A DNA stretch of 52,448 bases, from positions 1 through 52,448 of the IMG/VR virus record IMGVR_UViG_3300036852_000332; one strand, 5' to 3'. The DNA is from a virus. The notes under the pieces are model-generated. The model was not told the DNA's origin. It searched no databases and saw nothing but the letters and a program-made list of their open reading frames with translations. Both the position numbers and the translations under genes were made by a program. Below are positions 8,279 to 16,860 of this stretch, piece after piece (position 1 is the first letter of the stretch; the number at the start of each line of letters is the position of its first letter).

Positions 8279-8515
8279 TCAGTCCTCGGCGACCCACACG
8301 GTCACCTCGGCCGCGACCGCGCCGCGCAGCAGCCCGACCAGCCGCCGGTGGGCCGCCGCCAGGGCCTGCAGCTCATACCGGCGGGCCGGGTCGTCCGCAG
8401 CTCGGCGGGTGGCCTGGTCGGCCGCGGTCGCCGCGGCGATCAGGAGCGTGTCGAGCTGGGCCTGAGAAAGCCGGACCGTCCGGCTGGTCGCTTTCATCCC
8501 TCCGACTGTTCCCAC
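8279..8515 (-). CDS. Small reverse-strand hypothetical protein
   Basis: Up to 78 residues; the likelier start may be the ATG at 8497 (72 residues). The protein is helical: RTVRLSQAQLDTLLIAAATA, ARRYELQALAAAHRRLVGLL, then AAEVTVWVAED. It sits alone on the minus strand in an otherwise plus-strand late region where the plus strand has no gene, which argues for reality and for moron-like cargo. No good Shine-Dalgarno precedes either start. The TVRLSQ start loosely recalls ribbon-helix-helix proteins; function unknown. Confidence 0.5.
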   Translation of the reverse strand: MGTVGGMKATSRTVRLSQAQLDTLLIAAATAADQATRRAADDPARRYELQALAAAHRRLVGLLRGAVAAEVTVWVAED

Positions 8516-8529
8516 GACGTCTGCGAGGT

Positions 8530-10668
8530 ATGCCCGTGCCGCTGGCTGCTGAGAACTTCGTCCAGGAGAACTCCGGGACCCTCGCCCCCGCCGGGACGTC
8601 CTGTGTGGTCAGCCTTCCAGCAGGCACGACCGCCGGGAACACGCTGCTGGTGTTCGTCACCAGCGTCGTCGGGGTGACGGCACCCGCCGGGTTTGTCGAG
8701 GACCGCTCGATCATCGCCAACCTCTGGGCGTTCCGGCGCTCCGAGGTCGGAGCGTCGGAGACGTCGTGGACGTTCACGACAAGCACGGCCAGCCGGTTCG
8801 GCTGGTACGTGGCGGAGCTCTCGGGCGTCGACGCGGTCGAGCCACTGGACGCCTCGGTGACCTCCGGCGCGGCGTTCGGCTCGACGTCGGGCGGCGGTAC
8901 CCGCTCGACCGGCACCGCGCCGCTGAACGCGGCCCTGGACACGGTCTCACTCGCCGTGTTCTCGGCGTCTCAGGGCAACGGCTCGACCGAGTCGTGGTCG
9001 TCCTACACGCAGGGCTTCGAGGAACTCGTTGACGTCGCGCCGGGCGCCTCGGCGAGTGAGGGCGCCTACCAGCTCGCCGTCGCACGGAAGTTCGTCACCG
9101 GCCAGACCGGGACGTTCGAGTCCACCGCGACGCTTGCGACCTCCCAGGCCAGCACGCTGACCGGCGCGCTGCTGGTGGCCTACCGGGCGGCCGGCTCGCC
9201 GATCGCAGCACCCCTGGCGCACCTGGCCGGGTTCGAGTGGGGCACCCACGGCGGCGCGACGTCCCATACCGGGTCGACGAGCATGCTGGGCAACGCCCTC
9301 GCCCACACGGGGACGTGGGGCACCGGCTACCTCGTCCAGGCCTCATCGGCGCGGAACTCAAGCTACGGGCTGCAGATCGTCCAGGCCGCCTCGGCGGTGG
9401 CGGTGCGGTGCGGGTCGTTCAACGCACCGTCGGGGTCGCTCGGGCTGAACGTGCGGGTGGTATCGGCGACCGGGACCGTCACCGTGGCGATCGTCGGCAC
9501 CGGCGTCGGCGCCGCCATCTTCTATCTGCTGTATGACGCGTCGGCGACGAAGTTCGGCGTGCGGGCCGGCGCGACCGGCACGGTGTCGTGGGAGTCCGGC
9601 ACGACCGCGCTGAACACCTGGCGGTGGATCGACCTGCGGGTGAAGTCGAACTCGGCGACGTGGCATGCGGACTGGCGGATCGAGACCGCCGCTGACACCT
9701 ACACCGACCAGGCGGCGGCGGAACTCGGCGGGCAGGCCGCGAGTAACTGGGGTTCGATCACGTTCGGGTCCGGCAGCTCCCAGACGGTGACCTTCGACGT
9801 CGACGACGTGGTCCTGTCGGCCTACTCCGTTGTCTACCCGCTCGGCCCCCACGAGGTCCGCCTGCTGCGCGTCGATGCGGCCGGCACCCCGACCGTGTCC
9901 GGCACGTCCAGCAACTTCAGTGTGTTCACCACCAACGGCACCCTGGCCGCATGGAACGCCGCCAACGCCCGCGACGCCCTCGACGAGGTCCCCCCGACCG
10001 TGTCGGCCAGCGCGGACGGGGTGTGCCAGACCGCCGTCGCCGCGAGCGACTACATGGAGTTCCCGATGGCCGCGCCGACCGTCGCCGCTGATGAGATCGT
10101 CGCCGGGGTGCGGATGCTGGCGCCGGCGTGGGGCGGGACCGGGACCGGCACCGGCACGCTCGGGCTGCGCGGCTGGGACGGGACCACCGAGGCGACGCTG
10201 ATCGCCGCGTCGACGTCGTACGACGCCGGCAGCCCGACCGTGTACTCGACCACCGAGCCCAGGTGGCAGTGCGCCATGTGGACGCCGCAGGGTGGCTGGA
10301 CCGCCGCGTTGCTCGGCGCCGCCGCGCTGCGGGTCGGCTTCTCGACCGACGCGACGCCGGACATGGGCGTCCACGCCCTGTACCTGGAGTACGCCACGCG
10401 GAAAACGGTCACGGGCCGGATGTTCGGGGTCGACGGCGACGTGACCGTCGACGCCGCCACCAACCCCAACACGCTCGGGATCCGGAGCCTGGCCACGGCC
10501 ACGCCGGCGGGGGGAGGCGCCACCCTGCACTATGAGGTCAACGCAAACCCGACCGACGTGACCGTCCCGCCCGCGAGCTCGGATGTGCAGGTCACCGACG
10601 CGCCCGACGCCGTGACCGTCAACCGGGTCGAGCTGCGTCCTGATGCCGACCCTGACCAGCCGGGCTAG
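8530..10668 (+). CDS. Large beta-rich virion surface or fibre protein
   Basis: 712 residues, rich in Thr/Ser/Gly/Ala and almost Lys-free. Three parts are visible: an N-terminal beta-sandwich (about 1-215) with a YVAELSGVD...P pattern; a LamG/concanavalin-like middle (about 225-440, with FEWG at its start, WRWIDLRVKSNS, FDVDDVVLSAY); and a C-terminal beta domain (about 445-700). Such proteins decorate actinobacteriophage heads or tails and may bind glycans. Starts at ATG 8530 behind GCGAGG. Virion location is inferred from position. Confidence 0.65.
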   Translation: MPVPLAAENFVQENSGTLAPAGTSCVVSLPAGTTAGNTLLVFVTSVVGVTAPAGFVEDRSIIANLWAFRRSEVGASETSWTFTTSTASRFGWYVAELSGVDAVEPLDASVTSGAAFGSTSGGGTRSTGTAPLNAALDTVSLAVFSASQGNGSTESWSSYTQGFEELVDVAPGASASEGAYQLAVARKFVTGQTGTFESTATLATSQASTLTGALLVAYRAAGSPIAAPLAHLAGFEWGTHGGATSHTGSTSMLGNALAHTGTWGTGYLVQASSARNSSYGLQIVQAASAVAVRCGSFNAPSGSLGLNVRVVSATGTVTVAIVGTGVGAAIFYLLYDASATKFGVRAGATGTVSWESGTTALNTWRWIDLRVKSNSATWHADWRIETAADTYTDQAAAELGGQAASNWGSITFGSGSSQTVTFDVDDVVLSAYSVVYPLGPHEVRLLRVDAAGTPTVSGTSSNFSVFTTNGTLAAWNAANARDALDEVPPTVSASADGVCQTAVAASDYMEFPMAAPTVAADEIVAGVRMLAPAWGGTGTGTGTLGLRGWDGTTEATLIAASTSYDAGSPTVYSTTEPRWQCAMWTPQGGWTAALLGAAALRVGFSTDATPDMGVHALYLEYATRKTVTGRMFGVDGDVTVDAATNPNTLGIRSLATATPAGGGATLHYEVNANPTDVTVPPASSDVQVTDAPDAVTVNRVELRPDADPDQPG

Positions 10669-10671
10669 CCG

Positions 10672-11370
10672 ATGGCGATGCCGTTGGTGACCGGCGTCGG
10701 CGCCGTCGCGTCCGGCGTCGGCGCGATCAGCCCCGGCCTGCCCGCCTCGGTGTGGGACTCCGACCTGCTGCTGCTGTTCTGTGAAAGCCAGGACACCACC
10801 GCGGTCCCCGCCGTGGCCGGCTACGCCGATGTGGCCGGCTCGCCGGTGTACGTCTCCACCGGCACCCCGACCCGCCTCACGGTCCGCTGGCGCCGCGCCG
10901 TCGCCGGCGAGGCCGCCCCCACGGTGCCCGACGCCGGTGACCACCTCGTCGGCCGGATCCTGGGGATCCGTGGCGCGGCGATGCAGGGCAACCCGTGGAA
11001 CGTGACCGCCGCCGCCGCGGACCTGGTGTCCTCTGTGACCGCGACGATCCCCGGCGCGACCACGACCGTGCCGGACTGCCTGGTCGTCGCGGCGTGCTCG
11101 ACCGGGACCGACGTGGCCTCCACCGCCCACGCCAGTGGGTGGACCAACGCGTCGCTGGCCAACCTCGCCGAACAGGCCGACAACTGGGTCACCTCCGGCG
11201 GCGGCGGCGGCATCGCCGTAGCGACCGGGGAACTCGCCGCCGCCGGCGCCTACGCGGCCACGACCGTCACGGTCGGGGTGGCGAACTTCAAGGCGTGCCT
11301 GTCCATCGCCATCCGGGGCGCGCAGATGCTCGCCGTGCCCGTCCCCACCATCGCCCGGCCCGTCGGATAG
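10672..11370 (+). CDS. Beta-sandwich structural protein, paralogue of neighbouring N-terminal domain
   Basis: 232 residues from ATG 10672 (10678 is also possible). The order LLLLFCESQD, RLTVRWRRAV, VGRILGIRGA...NPW, then VPDCLVVAACSTG matches the N-terminal domain of the upstream fibre gene and the N-terminal domain of the gene at 11898, suggesting one domain was duplicated through this block. Probably a virion decoration protein; no enzyme motif. Confidence 0.6.
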   Translation: MAMPLVTGVGAVASGVGAISPGLPASVWDSDLLLLFCESQDTTAVPAVAGYADVAGSPVYVSTGTPTRLTVRWRRAVAGEAAPTVPDAGDHLVGRILGIRGAAMQGNPWNVTAAAADLVSSVTATIPGATTTVPDCLVVAACSTGTDVASTAHASGWTNASLANLAEQADNWVTSGGGGGIAVATGELAAAGAYAATTVTVGVANFKACLSIAIRGAQMLAVPVPTIARPVG

Positions 11371-11377
11371 GAGCCCA

Positions 11378-11830
11378 ATGGCGCGCTACTCGGTGACGTC
11401 GAACAAGGCCGGGGTGAACACCGCCAACACGATCATGTGGCAGCTCCGCGCGGTCACCAACCGCGCCTACCTCCTCGAGCTGGGCCTGTCGGTGGCGGTC
11501 GCGCCGACCACCGGCCCGGAGTTCATCCTGTACCGGTCCCTGACCCAGGGAGCCACGCCGACTTCCGTCCAGCCGCAGCCGGAAGGCTCACTCGCGCCGA
11601 CGATGACCGCGCAGCTCGACACGGCGTGGGGCACCCTGCCGACCCTGGCGACCGTGCCGATGCGCCGCTACGCGGTCCCCAACGCGATCGGGTCGGGGAT
11701 TGTCTGGACGTGGTACGACAAGCCGTTGGAGATCGAGCCCGCCACCACTGGCCAGATCATCATCGTCAACGGCAACGCCACTGGCGCGACCACTGGCAAC
11801 CTGGACCTGTACGCCGTACTTGACGGCTGA
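11378..11830 (+). CDS. Probable virion decoration protein, 150 aa
   Basis: The start ATG 11378 follows TAGGAGCCC. The sequence is beta-rich (YSVTSNKAGVNTANTIMWQL, RAYLLELGLSVA, GQIIIVNGNATG, LDLYAVLDG) with no Cys. The pattern resembles small jelly-roll-like proteins encoded among fibre genes of Streptomyces and Frankia-type phages. Function unproven. Confidence 0.6.
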   Translation: MARYSVTSNKAGVNTANTIMWQLRAVTNRAYLLELGLSVAVAPTTGPEFILYRSLTQGATPTSVQPQPEGSLAPTMTAQLDTAWGTLPTLATVPMRRYAVPNAIGSGIVWTWYDKPLEIEPATTGQIIIVNGNATGATTGNLDLYAVLDG

Positions 11831-11840
11831 GAGGAAACGA

Positions 11841-11882
11841 ATGCGCCGAAGGGACTGGCCCCATGTGACCCCCCTCGGCTAG
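11841..11882 (+). CDS. 13-residue mini-ORF with strong ribosome binding site
   Basis: ATG 11841 is preceded by GAGAGGAAACGA, one of the better ribosome binding sites in the window, and reads MRRRDWPHVTPLG then TAG. It ends 15 nt before the next start. It may be a leader peptide, a residual start of a lost gene or chance. Confidence 0.3.
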   Translation: MRRRDWPHVTPLG

Positions 11883-11897
11883 GCGGGAGGACCGGCC

Positions 11898-13736
11898 GTG
11901 CCGGCTATCTCATCCCAGTCGATGCGGGCGCTGTACCCGTTCCGTGACACCCACCACAAGAAGACCGTCCGCCTCCTGGCCCGGACGCGGCTGCTGGTCC
12001 AGCCGCCCGCGCTCGCCCCCGGCGCGCAGGTCACCTTCGACGCCGTCGGCCCCTCGTCGGCGGGGCAAGGCCAGACCGGCACCACGACGCCGATCACCTG
12101 GTCGCACACCTGCACCGGCACCAACCTGGTCCTGCTGGTCGGTGTGGTCGTCGCCGGGACCGACACCGGCGTCACCACCACGGTCACCTACAACGGCGTC
12201 GCGTGCACGTCGATCGCCAAGCGGCACTCCAACGACGGCACCGCCGGCTACGCCGAGCTGTTCTACCTCATCGCCCCCGCGACCGGCGCCAACACCGTCT
12301 CGGTGGCCGTCGCCGGGGGCGGCTGGGAGGGCTTCGAGGGCGGCTCCATCAGCCTGGCCGGCGCCGACCAGGCCAACCCGATCGCGCACTCCGCCACCGC
12401 GGTCGGGACCGCCACCCCCGCCAGCGTCGCGGTCACCAGCGCGGCCGGGAACATGGTCGTGGACCTGGTCTGCTGCGGTAGCGCGGTCGCCGCGTCGAAC
12501 CAGACGTCGCGGTGGCTGCTCAACCGCTCGGCCGCCAGCGCCGCCGGGAACGCCGCGCAGGCGACCGCCGACGGCGCCGCGTCGGTGACGATGACCCGGA
12601 CGGTCACGTCGGACTGGTGGGCGGCGATCGCCGCCGACGTCGCCGTCGCGAGCGGCGCCCCCGCCACGAACGCCAACGCCGAGGCGGCCACCGCGCAGCC
12701 GTGGACTGCCGCCGACGCCCTCGCCGAGGTCGACCCGGCAGTCGGCGCCGCTTCGGTCCCGGTCACCGCGGCTGACGCCGGGGCCTCGGTCGATGCGAAT
12801 GCCGGGGCCGCAGTGGTCGGCTTCGCCGCCGCCGACGCGAGCGCTGCGCTCGACGTCCCGGCGGGCACGGCCACCGTCCCGGCCACCGCCGCCGACGCGA
12901 CCGCGAGCCTCGAGGCGGCCGCCGGCACCGCCACCGTGCCGTTCACTGCGGCGGACGCGACCGTCTCGACCGTTACCGGCACCAACGCCGACGCCGGTCC
13001 CGCCTCGCTGGGCTTCACGGCCGCCGACGCCTCGGTCGCACTCACCGTCGACGCCGGCACCGCGACCGTCCCAGCCACGGCAGCGGACGCGCAAGCCTCG
13101 GTCGGTCCGGCGGCTGGTACCGCGAACGTGCCGCTGGCCGCCGCCGACGCCGCTGTTGCCCTGGACGTGCCGGCCGGCACCGCAGCGGCCCCGTTCACGG
13201 CGGCGGACGCCACGGTTTCAACGGTCGCGCAGACCAACGCCGACGCCGGCCCCGCCGCAGTCGCAATTGCAGCTGCGGATGCCCTGGCGTCGATCGCCCC
13301 GGCCGCTGGCACGGCTACGGTCCCGTTCACGGCCGCCGACGCGGTCGCGACCAACTCGGTCAATGTCGATGCGGGCGCGGCCACGATCAGCATCACCGCT
13401 GCGGATGCGGCTGCCGTCGTCGCCGTCAATGCCGAGGCGGCCAGCGTCCCGGTCACGGCCGCCGCGCCCGGCTGGGGCATCACCGCCGGCTCGCCAGCCG
13501 TTGTGCTTGCGGCCGCGGATGCCGTGGCGAGCCTCGGCGCCCTGGCCGGTGGTGCGGTGGTCGCCTTCGTCGCAGCCGACGCGGTGGTCTACATCCCGCC
13601 GCCGGTGCCGCCGCCCCACTGGGTCGAGGGCGCGGCCGGCGCCAGCGGTGTGGCTGACGGTGCCGGCGGCGGCACCGGCACCGCGGAATTGGTCGGTGCC
13701 GGGACCGGGATCGCTGAAGGGCAGGGAGGCGTATGA
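11898..13736 (+). CDS. Repeat-containing beta-rich fibre or decoration protein
   Basis: 612 residues from GTG 11898 behind GGGAGGACC. Residues about 45-255 form a beta-sandwich similar to those in the two genes upstream (NLVLLVGVVVAG, FEGGSISLAGAD...NP). Residues about 262-567 hold about 15 tandem copies of a 20-residue unit with consensus VPxTAADAxASVxxxAGTAx. The tail is PPPVPPPHW followed by a Gly/Ala-rich stretch. Regular alternation of V/A/T with AAD turns suggests a beta-solenoid or stacked beta structure. Virion location is inferred. Confidence 0.65.
   Translation: MPAISSQSMRALYPFRDTHHKKTVRLLARTRLLVQPPALAPGAQVTFDAVGPSSAGQGQTGTTTPITWSHTCTGTNLVLLVGVVVAGTDTGVTTTVTYNGVACTSIAKRHSNDGTAGYAELFYLIAPATGANTVSVAVAGGGWEGFEGGSISLAGADQANPIAHSATAVGTATPASVAVTSAAGNMVVDLVCCGSAVAASNQTSRWLLNRSAASAAGNAAQATADGAASVTMTRTVTSDWWAAIAADVAVASGAPATNANAEAATAQPWTAADALAEVDPAVGAASVPVTAADAGASVDANAGAAVVGFAAADASAALDVPAGTATVPATAADATASLEAAAGTATVPFTAADATVSTVTGTNADAGPASLGFTAADASVALTVDAGTATVPATAADAQASVGPAAGTANVPLAAADAAVALDVPAGTAAAPFTAADATVSTVAQTNADAGPAAVAIAAADALASIAPAAGTATVPFTAADAVATNSVNVDAGAATISITAADAAAVVAVNAEAASVPVTAAAPGWGITAGSPAVVLAAADAVASLGALAGGAVVAFVAADAVVYIPPPVPPPHWVEGAAGASGVADGAGGGTGTAELVGAGTGIAEGQGGV
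12685..13600 (+). repeat. About fifteen tandem 60-bp (20-codon) repeats
   Basis: Coding repeat inside the fibre gene. The most constant element is the TAADA or AAADA core, recurring every 20 residues; two copies carry a 4-residue insertion (TNADAGPA context). Units are diverged at DNA level, so the array is old and not prone to simple slippage, but two copies (ending in TAADATVSTV near 12960 and 13210) are near-identical and hint at a later internal duplication. Confidence 0.8.
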
Positions 13737-14053
13737 GACCGGTCCTGCTGCGCGCCGAACAGCACTGGACATGCCCCAACTGTCCCGCGACCACCGTGAC
13801 GCACCTGCCGCCGGGGACGGCCGCGTCGCAGATGCACACCTGTCCCGGCCTGCGGGGCCTGACCGCCCCCATGATCCCGGCCGGTCAAGACTGCAAGGTC
13901 GAAGCCGTCGAGTGGGGCGACTACCTGCACGGCGAACTCGCCCAGCGCGACGCAGAAGGCCGGCCCATGTCCGCGGTCGTGACGACCAGGGCGGACGGAT
14001 CGAACGACACGGCGGTGCTCGCGCCGAGCGCCCGATGGAACCTGGAGGACTGA
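13733..14053 (+). CDS. Small zinc-ribbon protein of the phage head region
   Basis: 106 residues. An N-terminal WTCPNC followed by HTCPGLRGLTAPM gives a plausible metal site (Cys-x2-Cys ... His-x-Cys). The later AVEWGDYLHGEL and VVTTRADGSND blocks recur in many actinobacteriophage orphan proteins next to fibre genes. Overlaps the previous gene by 4 nt. Function unknown. Confidence 0.65.
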   Translation: MRPVLLRAEQHWTCPNCPATTVTHLPPGTAASQMHTCPGLRGLTAPMIPAGQDCKVEAVEWGDYLHGELAQRDAEGRPMSAVVTTRADGSNDTAVLAPSARWNLED

Positions 14054-14295
14054 TGGCAGAGCCGAACCCGCTGGCCGGGCTGACCGCCGAGGAGGCCGAC
14101 GCCGCGATCGACCGCCTCGCCGCCAAGGCCGAGGAGGCCGAGGCCCACGCCAAGGCCGTCCGCGCGCACCTCAAGGCCATGAAGGCCGCCCGCCGCGACC
14201 TGGTCGAGCCGGTCCCGCTCGAGCGGCGCGGTGCCAGCTCGACCGACGCGCAGGCCGAGCCCGCGCAGATCACCACGGAGGCGAGCGGGGGATGA
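14053..14295 (+). CDS. Short coiled-coil hypothetical protein
   Basis: 80 residues; ATG 14053 shares a base with the preceding TGA (TGATG). LTAEEADAAIDRLAAKAEEA followed by HAKAVRAHLKAMKAARRDL is a clear amphipathic coiled coil; the C-terminus is disordered. Could be a small assembly factor. No family recognised. Confidence 0.6.
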   Translation: MAEPNPLAGLTAEEADAAIDRLAAKAEEAEAHAKAVRAHLKAMKAARRDLVEPVPLERRGASSTDAQAEPAQITTEASGG

Positions 14296-14792
14296 CCTGG
14301 ACCGCAACCGAAGGCTCCCACGTCTTCCGCGCCTTCGTCGCCGACACCCTCCTGGCCAACTCCTCGACCGGGTACACGGGCCTGGACAGCGACTCGTGCA
14401 AGGTCGCGCTGTACGGCAACACCGGCACCCCCGACCGCAACGTCGCCGCGAACCTCACCGGCTACAACGCGGCGACGTCCCAGTGGGTCCTCGCCAACGA
14501 GATCAGCGCGGCCGGCTGGGCCGCCGGCGGGCTGGTCCTGGCCGGCCCGACGATCAACCAGGGCACCGCCAACACCTTCTACTTCGACGGCACCGACCGC
14601 GCATCCTCGGCCACCACCACCCTGACCAACGTCTACGGCTGCCTCAACTACGACGACACCGTCACCGGCGGCACCGTCGCCAAGGTGGGCATCTCGTTCC
14701 ACTTCTTCGGCGGGGCGCAGAGCGTCACGGCCGGTACGTTCACGGTGATCTGGGCCGCCCCGACGGCGGCGATCTTCTCGGGCACGGTCTAG
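14292..14792 (+). CDS. Structural protein, 166 aa, beta-rich
   Basis: Starts at ATG 14292, overlapping the upstream stop by 4 nt. CKVALYGNTGTPDRN, LTGYNAATSQWVLANEI, GWAAGGLVLAGP, FDGTDRASSATTTL and YGCLNYDD are signature blocks of a phage protein commonly found next to head-tail connector genes. Likely a virion component; exact role not known. Confidence 0.6.
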   Translation: MTWTATEGSHVFRAFVADTLLANSSTGYTGLDSDSCKVALYGNTGTPDRNVAANLTGYNAATSQWVLANEISAAGWAAGGLVLAGPTINQGTANTFYFDGTDRASSATTTLTNVYGCLNYDDTVTGGTVAKVGISFHFFGGAQSVTAGTFTVIWAAPTAAIFSGTV

Positions 14793-14798
14793 TCCACT

Positions 14799-15701
14799 AT
14801 GGCTGACCTGCTGCGGATCCTCGTGCGAAGCGGCGCCAAGCCCTACGTGATCTTCGCGACCGAGAACGGCCCGAACGACCTCGACACCGGCGTCCCGGTC
14901 GTGGTCGCGACCCGCCCCGACGGCACCACCCTCTCGCCGGCGCTGGTCGCCAGCCACGCAGGCGCCACCAATAGCGGGAAGTACGAGGTCACCTACCCGC
15001 CGCAGACGGAGCTGACCCGCACCCGTCTGGACTGGACCGGCACCATCGGCGGCGTCACGGAGACCCTCACCACCTGGGTCGACGTCGTCGGCGGCCACCT
15101 GTTCACCGTCGCCGACGCCCGCGCGTTCAAGGTCGCCGGCACCGCCGTCCTCGCCGATGTGGTGAAGTACCCCGCAGGCGACGTGATCGCCGCCCGGGAC
15201 GAGATCACCGACGACTTCACCGCACGTGGCGGGGTCGCGTTCGCGCCCCGGCACGCCCGCGAAACCCTCAACGGCGACGGCACCAGCCGGCTGATCCCCG
15301 CCGAGATGCTGCCCCACCGCGTCATCAGCGTGACCGTGAACGGGGTCGCGTTCACCGCGGGCGAGCTCGCCGACATCGGGTTCGCCCCCGGCGGGATCCT
15401 GGTCCGCACGGCCGGCGGCACCTTCCCGTCTGGCACCATGAACATCGACGTCGAGTACGCCCACGGCTACGCCCCGACCCCCCCCGCGATCCGCCGGGCG
15501 GCGCTGCACCGCCTGGCGATGCTGCTCAACCCCTCCTCGGCGGCGTCATCGGCGGTCACGTCCTGGACCAGCCCCGACGGCACGTCCTACTCCTACGACC
15601 GCGTCGGGCAGTCCCGCGGCGGGATGACCTACCACTACGGCATCGGCGTGATCGACGGGCCCTTGAACTTCTACGGCATGGCCGGCATGGCGATCGCCTG
15701 A
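14799..15701 (+). CDS. Head-tail connector (gp6-like adaptor, with N-terminal extension)
   Basis: 300 residues. The first 100 residues form a beta domain (VPVVVATRPDGTTLSPALV...GKYEVTYPP...TETLTTWVDVV). The rest has the order ARDEITDDFTARGGVAFAPR...PHRVISVTVNG...HGYAPTPPAIRRAALHRLAM that recalls HK97 gp6-type adaptor proteins joining portal to tail. It precedes the tail terminator, the expected order. Confidence 0.6.
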   Translation: MADLLRILVRSGAKPYVIFATENGPNDLDTGVPVVVATRPDGTTLSPALVASHAGATNSGKYEVTYPPQTELTRTRLDWTGTIGGVTETLTTWVDVVGGHLFTVADARAFKVAGTAVLADVVKYPAGDVIAARDEITDDFTARGGVAFAPRHARETLNGDGTSRLIPAEMLPHRVISVTVNGVAFTAGELADIGFAPGGILVRTAGGTFPSGTMNIDVEYAHGYAPTPPAIRRAALHRLAMLLNPSSAASSAVTSWTSPDGTSYSYDRVGQSRGGMTYHYGIGVIDGPLNFYGMAGMAIA

Positions 15702-16165
15702 TGGCCTCGGCGTCCAACCGTGCCGCGAAACGCGGCATCCGCCAGTACCTGGCGACCACCGGAGGCCTCGGCGCCGCCGACGGCGTCACCATCCGCTCCG
15801 CCATGGTCGACCCTGAGGAGTTCACCGGCGACCTGGTCATCCTCGGCGACGTGGTCGCCCCCCAGGCCCAGGCCGGCCTCGCCACCCGCGCGAAGACCCC
15901 GACCGTCACGTGCTGGGTGATCGTGACCCGCCCCGGCGCCGACGAGGACGCCATCGACGCCGCCGGCGACCGCGCCGAGCAGCTCATGGCCCTGGTCGAG
16001 GCCGCCCTTGACGCCGACCGCTCGGCCGCCGGGTCCGTGCTGCCACCCGGCCAGGTCGTCGTCGCCACGTCGGGGCTCGAGGAGTCACCGGTCGAGATCG
16101 ATGGCTCGGCGGCGAGGCGGGCGACCATCGGATTCCAGCTCTCCTGGACCAGCCACATCACGTAA
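15701..16165 (+). CDS. Tail terminator / tail completion protein
   Basis: 154 residues; ATG 15701 overlaps the preceding TGA. ADEDAIDAAGDRAEQLMALV (helix) followed by beta strands and a final ATIGFQLSWTSH strand fits the gpU/minor tail terminator fold that caps the tail tube. Location between connector and tail tube supports this. Motif evidence is modest. Confidence 0.6.
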   Translation: MASASNRAAKRGIRQYLATTGGLGAADGVTIRSAMVDPEEFTGDLVILGDVVAPQAQAGLATRAKTPTVTCWVIVTRPGADEDAIDAAGDRAEQLMALVEAALDADRSAAGSVLPPGQVVVATSGLEESPVEIDGSAARRATIGFQLSWTSHIT

Positions 16166-16180
16166 TTGTCCGCCTGACCT

Positions 16181-16258
16181 GCGATAATAGACGTAAGTGG
16201 CCCCCGCGCTGCGCAAACAGCCGGGGGCCGTGGCCGACACGAACGGAGCGTGCCGAGC
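16181..16258 (+). promoter_or_regulatory. HNH leader module, copy A
   Basis: An extended -10-like element TGCGATAAT ends at 16188. A GGCCCCC/GGGGGCC stem follows (16199-16205 with 16223-16229), then GTGGCCGACAC. A CACG/CGTG mini-stem then holds the GGAG ribosome binding site in its loop, and the ATG is at 16259. No matching -35 was found. From TGGCCGACAC through the ATG it is identical to copy C at 31 kb. Confidence 0.6.
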
Positions 16259-16771
16259 ATGGCCGAGCCTACCTACTCACCATCCGCCCTGCCGCCCAAG
16301 CTGACGGCCAAGATCAGCCTTGATGAGGCCGGCTGCTGGCTGTGGACCGGGGTCATCACCGACCAGGGCTACGGACGGCGGATCTGGCCACCCACCGGTG
16401 CCAGCCACGGCAGAACATGGTTCGCGCACCGGCTGGTCTACACGCTGCTGGTCGGCCCGATCCCCGAAGGGCTCGTGCTCGACCACCTCTGCAACGTGCG
16501 GCGCTGCGTCAACCCCGCGCACCTTGAGGCCGTCACGCTTGCGGAGAACAGTCGTCGCGCCTACTCGGCTGGCAGGCCGAACACGAACGGGAAGTGCCGG
16601 AGCGGTCGCCACCCATGGGTACCGATCAACATCTACACCGACCCGAAGACAGGCCACCAGCGCTGCAACGAATGCCAGTTGGAGAAGTCGCGAGAGCAAC
16701 GGGCAAGGCTGACGGCGGCAGGCTTGCGCCGGAAGGCCCGGCCAGGTCCAGGGCAGGCATCGCTGCTTTGA
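16259..16771 (+). CDS. HNH homing-type endonuclease A
   Basis: 170 residues. The ATG at 16259 is chosen over the in-frame GTG at 16250 because copies B and C of the leader start the same way. GCWLWTG...GYGR and WFAHRLVYTLLVGPIPEGL precede the nuclease core LDHLCNVRRCVNPAHLEAVT (His76, Cys78, Cys83, Asn85, His88), followed by NSRRAY and a C-terminal zinc-knuckle-like CNEC. Free-standing between tail terminator and a small structural gene, so probably a homing gene with no role in virion assembly. Confidence 0.85.
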   Translation: MAEPTYSPSALPPKLTAKISLDEAGCWLWTGVITDQGYGRRIWPPTGASHGRTWFAHRLVYTLLVGPIPEGLVLDHLCNVRRCVNPAHLEAVTLAENSRRAYSAGRPNTNGKCRSGRHPWVPINIYTDPKTGHQRCNECQLEKSREQRARLTAAGLRRKARPGPGQASLL

Positions 16772-16789
16772 GTAAGTAAGCCCAGCACT

Positions 16790-16824
16790 GCCAGAGGGCA
16801 CCCATCGCCTGGGTGTCCTCTGGC
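16790..16824 (+). terminator. Strong hairpin after HNH gene A
   Basis: A 15-bp stem (GCCAGAGGGCACCCA with TGGGTGTCCTCTGGC, one G-U pair) with a 5-nt loop. No U-run follows. Likely ends the HNH transcript or insulates it from the structural gene that starts at 16861. Confidence 0.6.
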
Positions 16825-16860
16825 ATGCCCTGCGTGTCGTCCACCTAGAAGGAGGCCGCC

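Noticed and set aside
12685-13600. CRISPR array
   Set aside because: Repeats are in-frame, diverged 60-bp coding units with no unique spacers.
16140-16190. A -35 box for HNH leader promoters
   Set aside because: No TTGACA-like hexamer lies 16-18 nt upstream in a consistent way; only the -10 (extended TGC in A and C) is shared.
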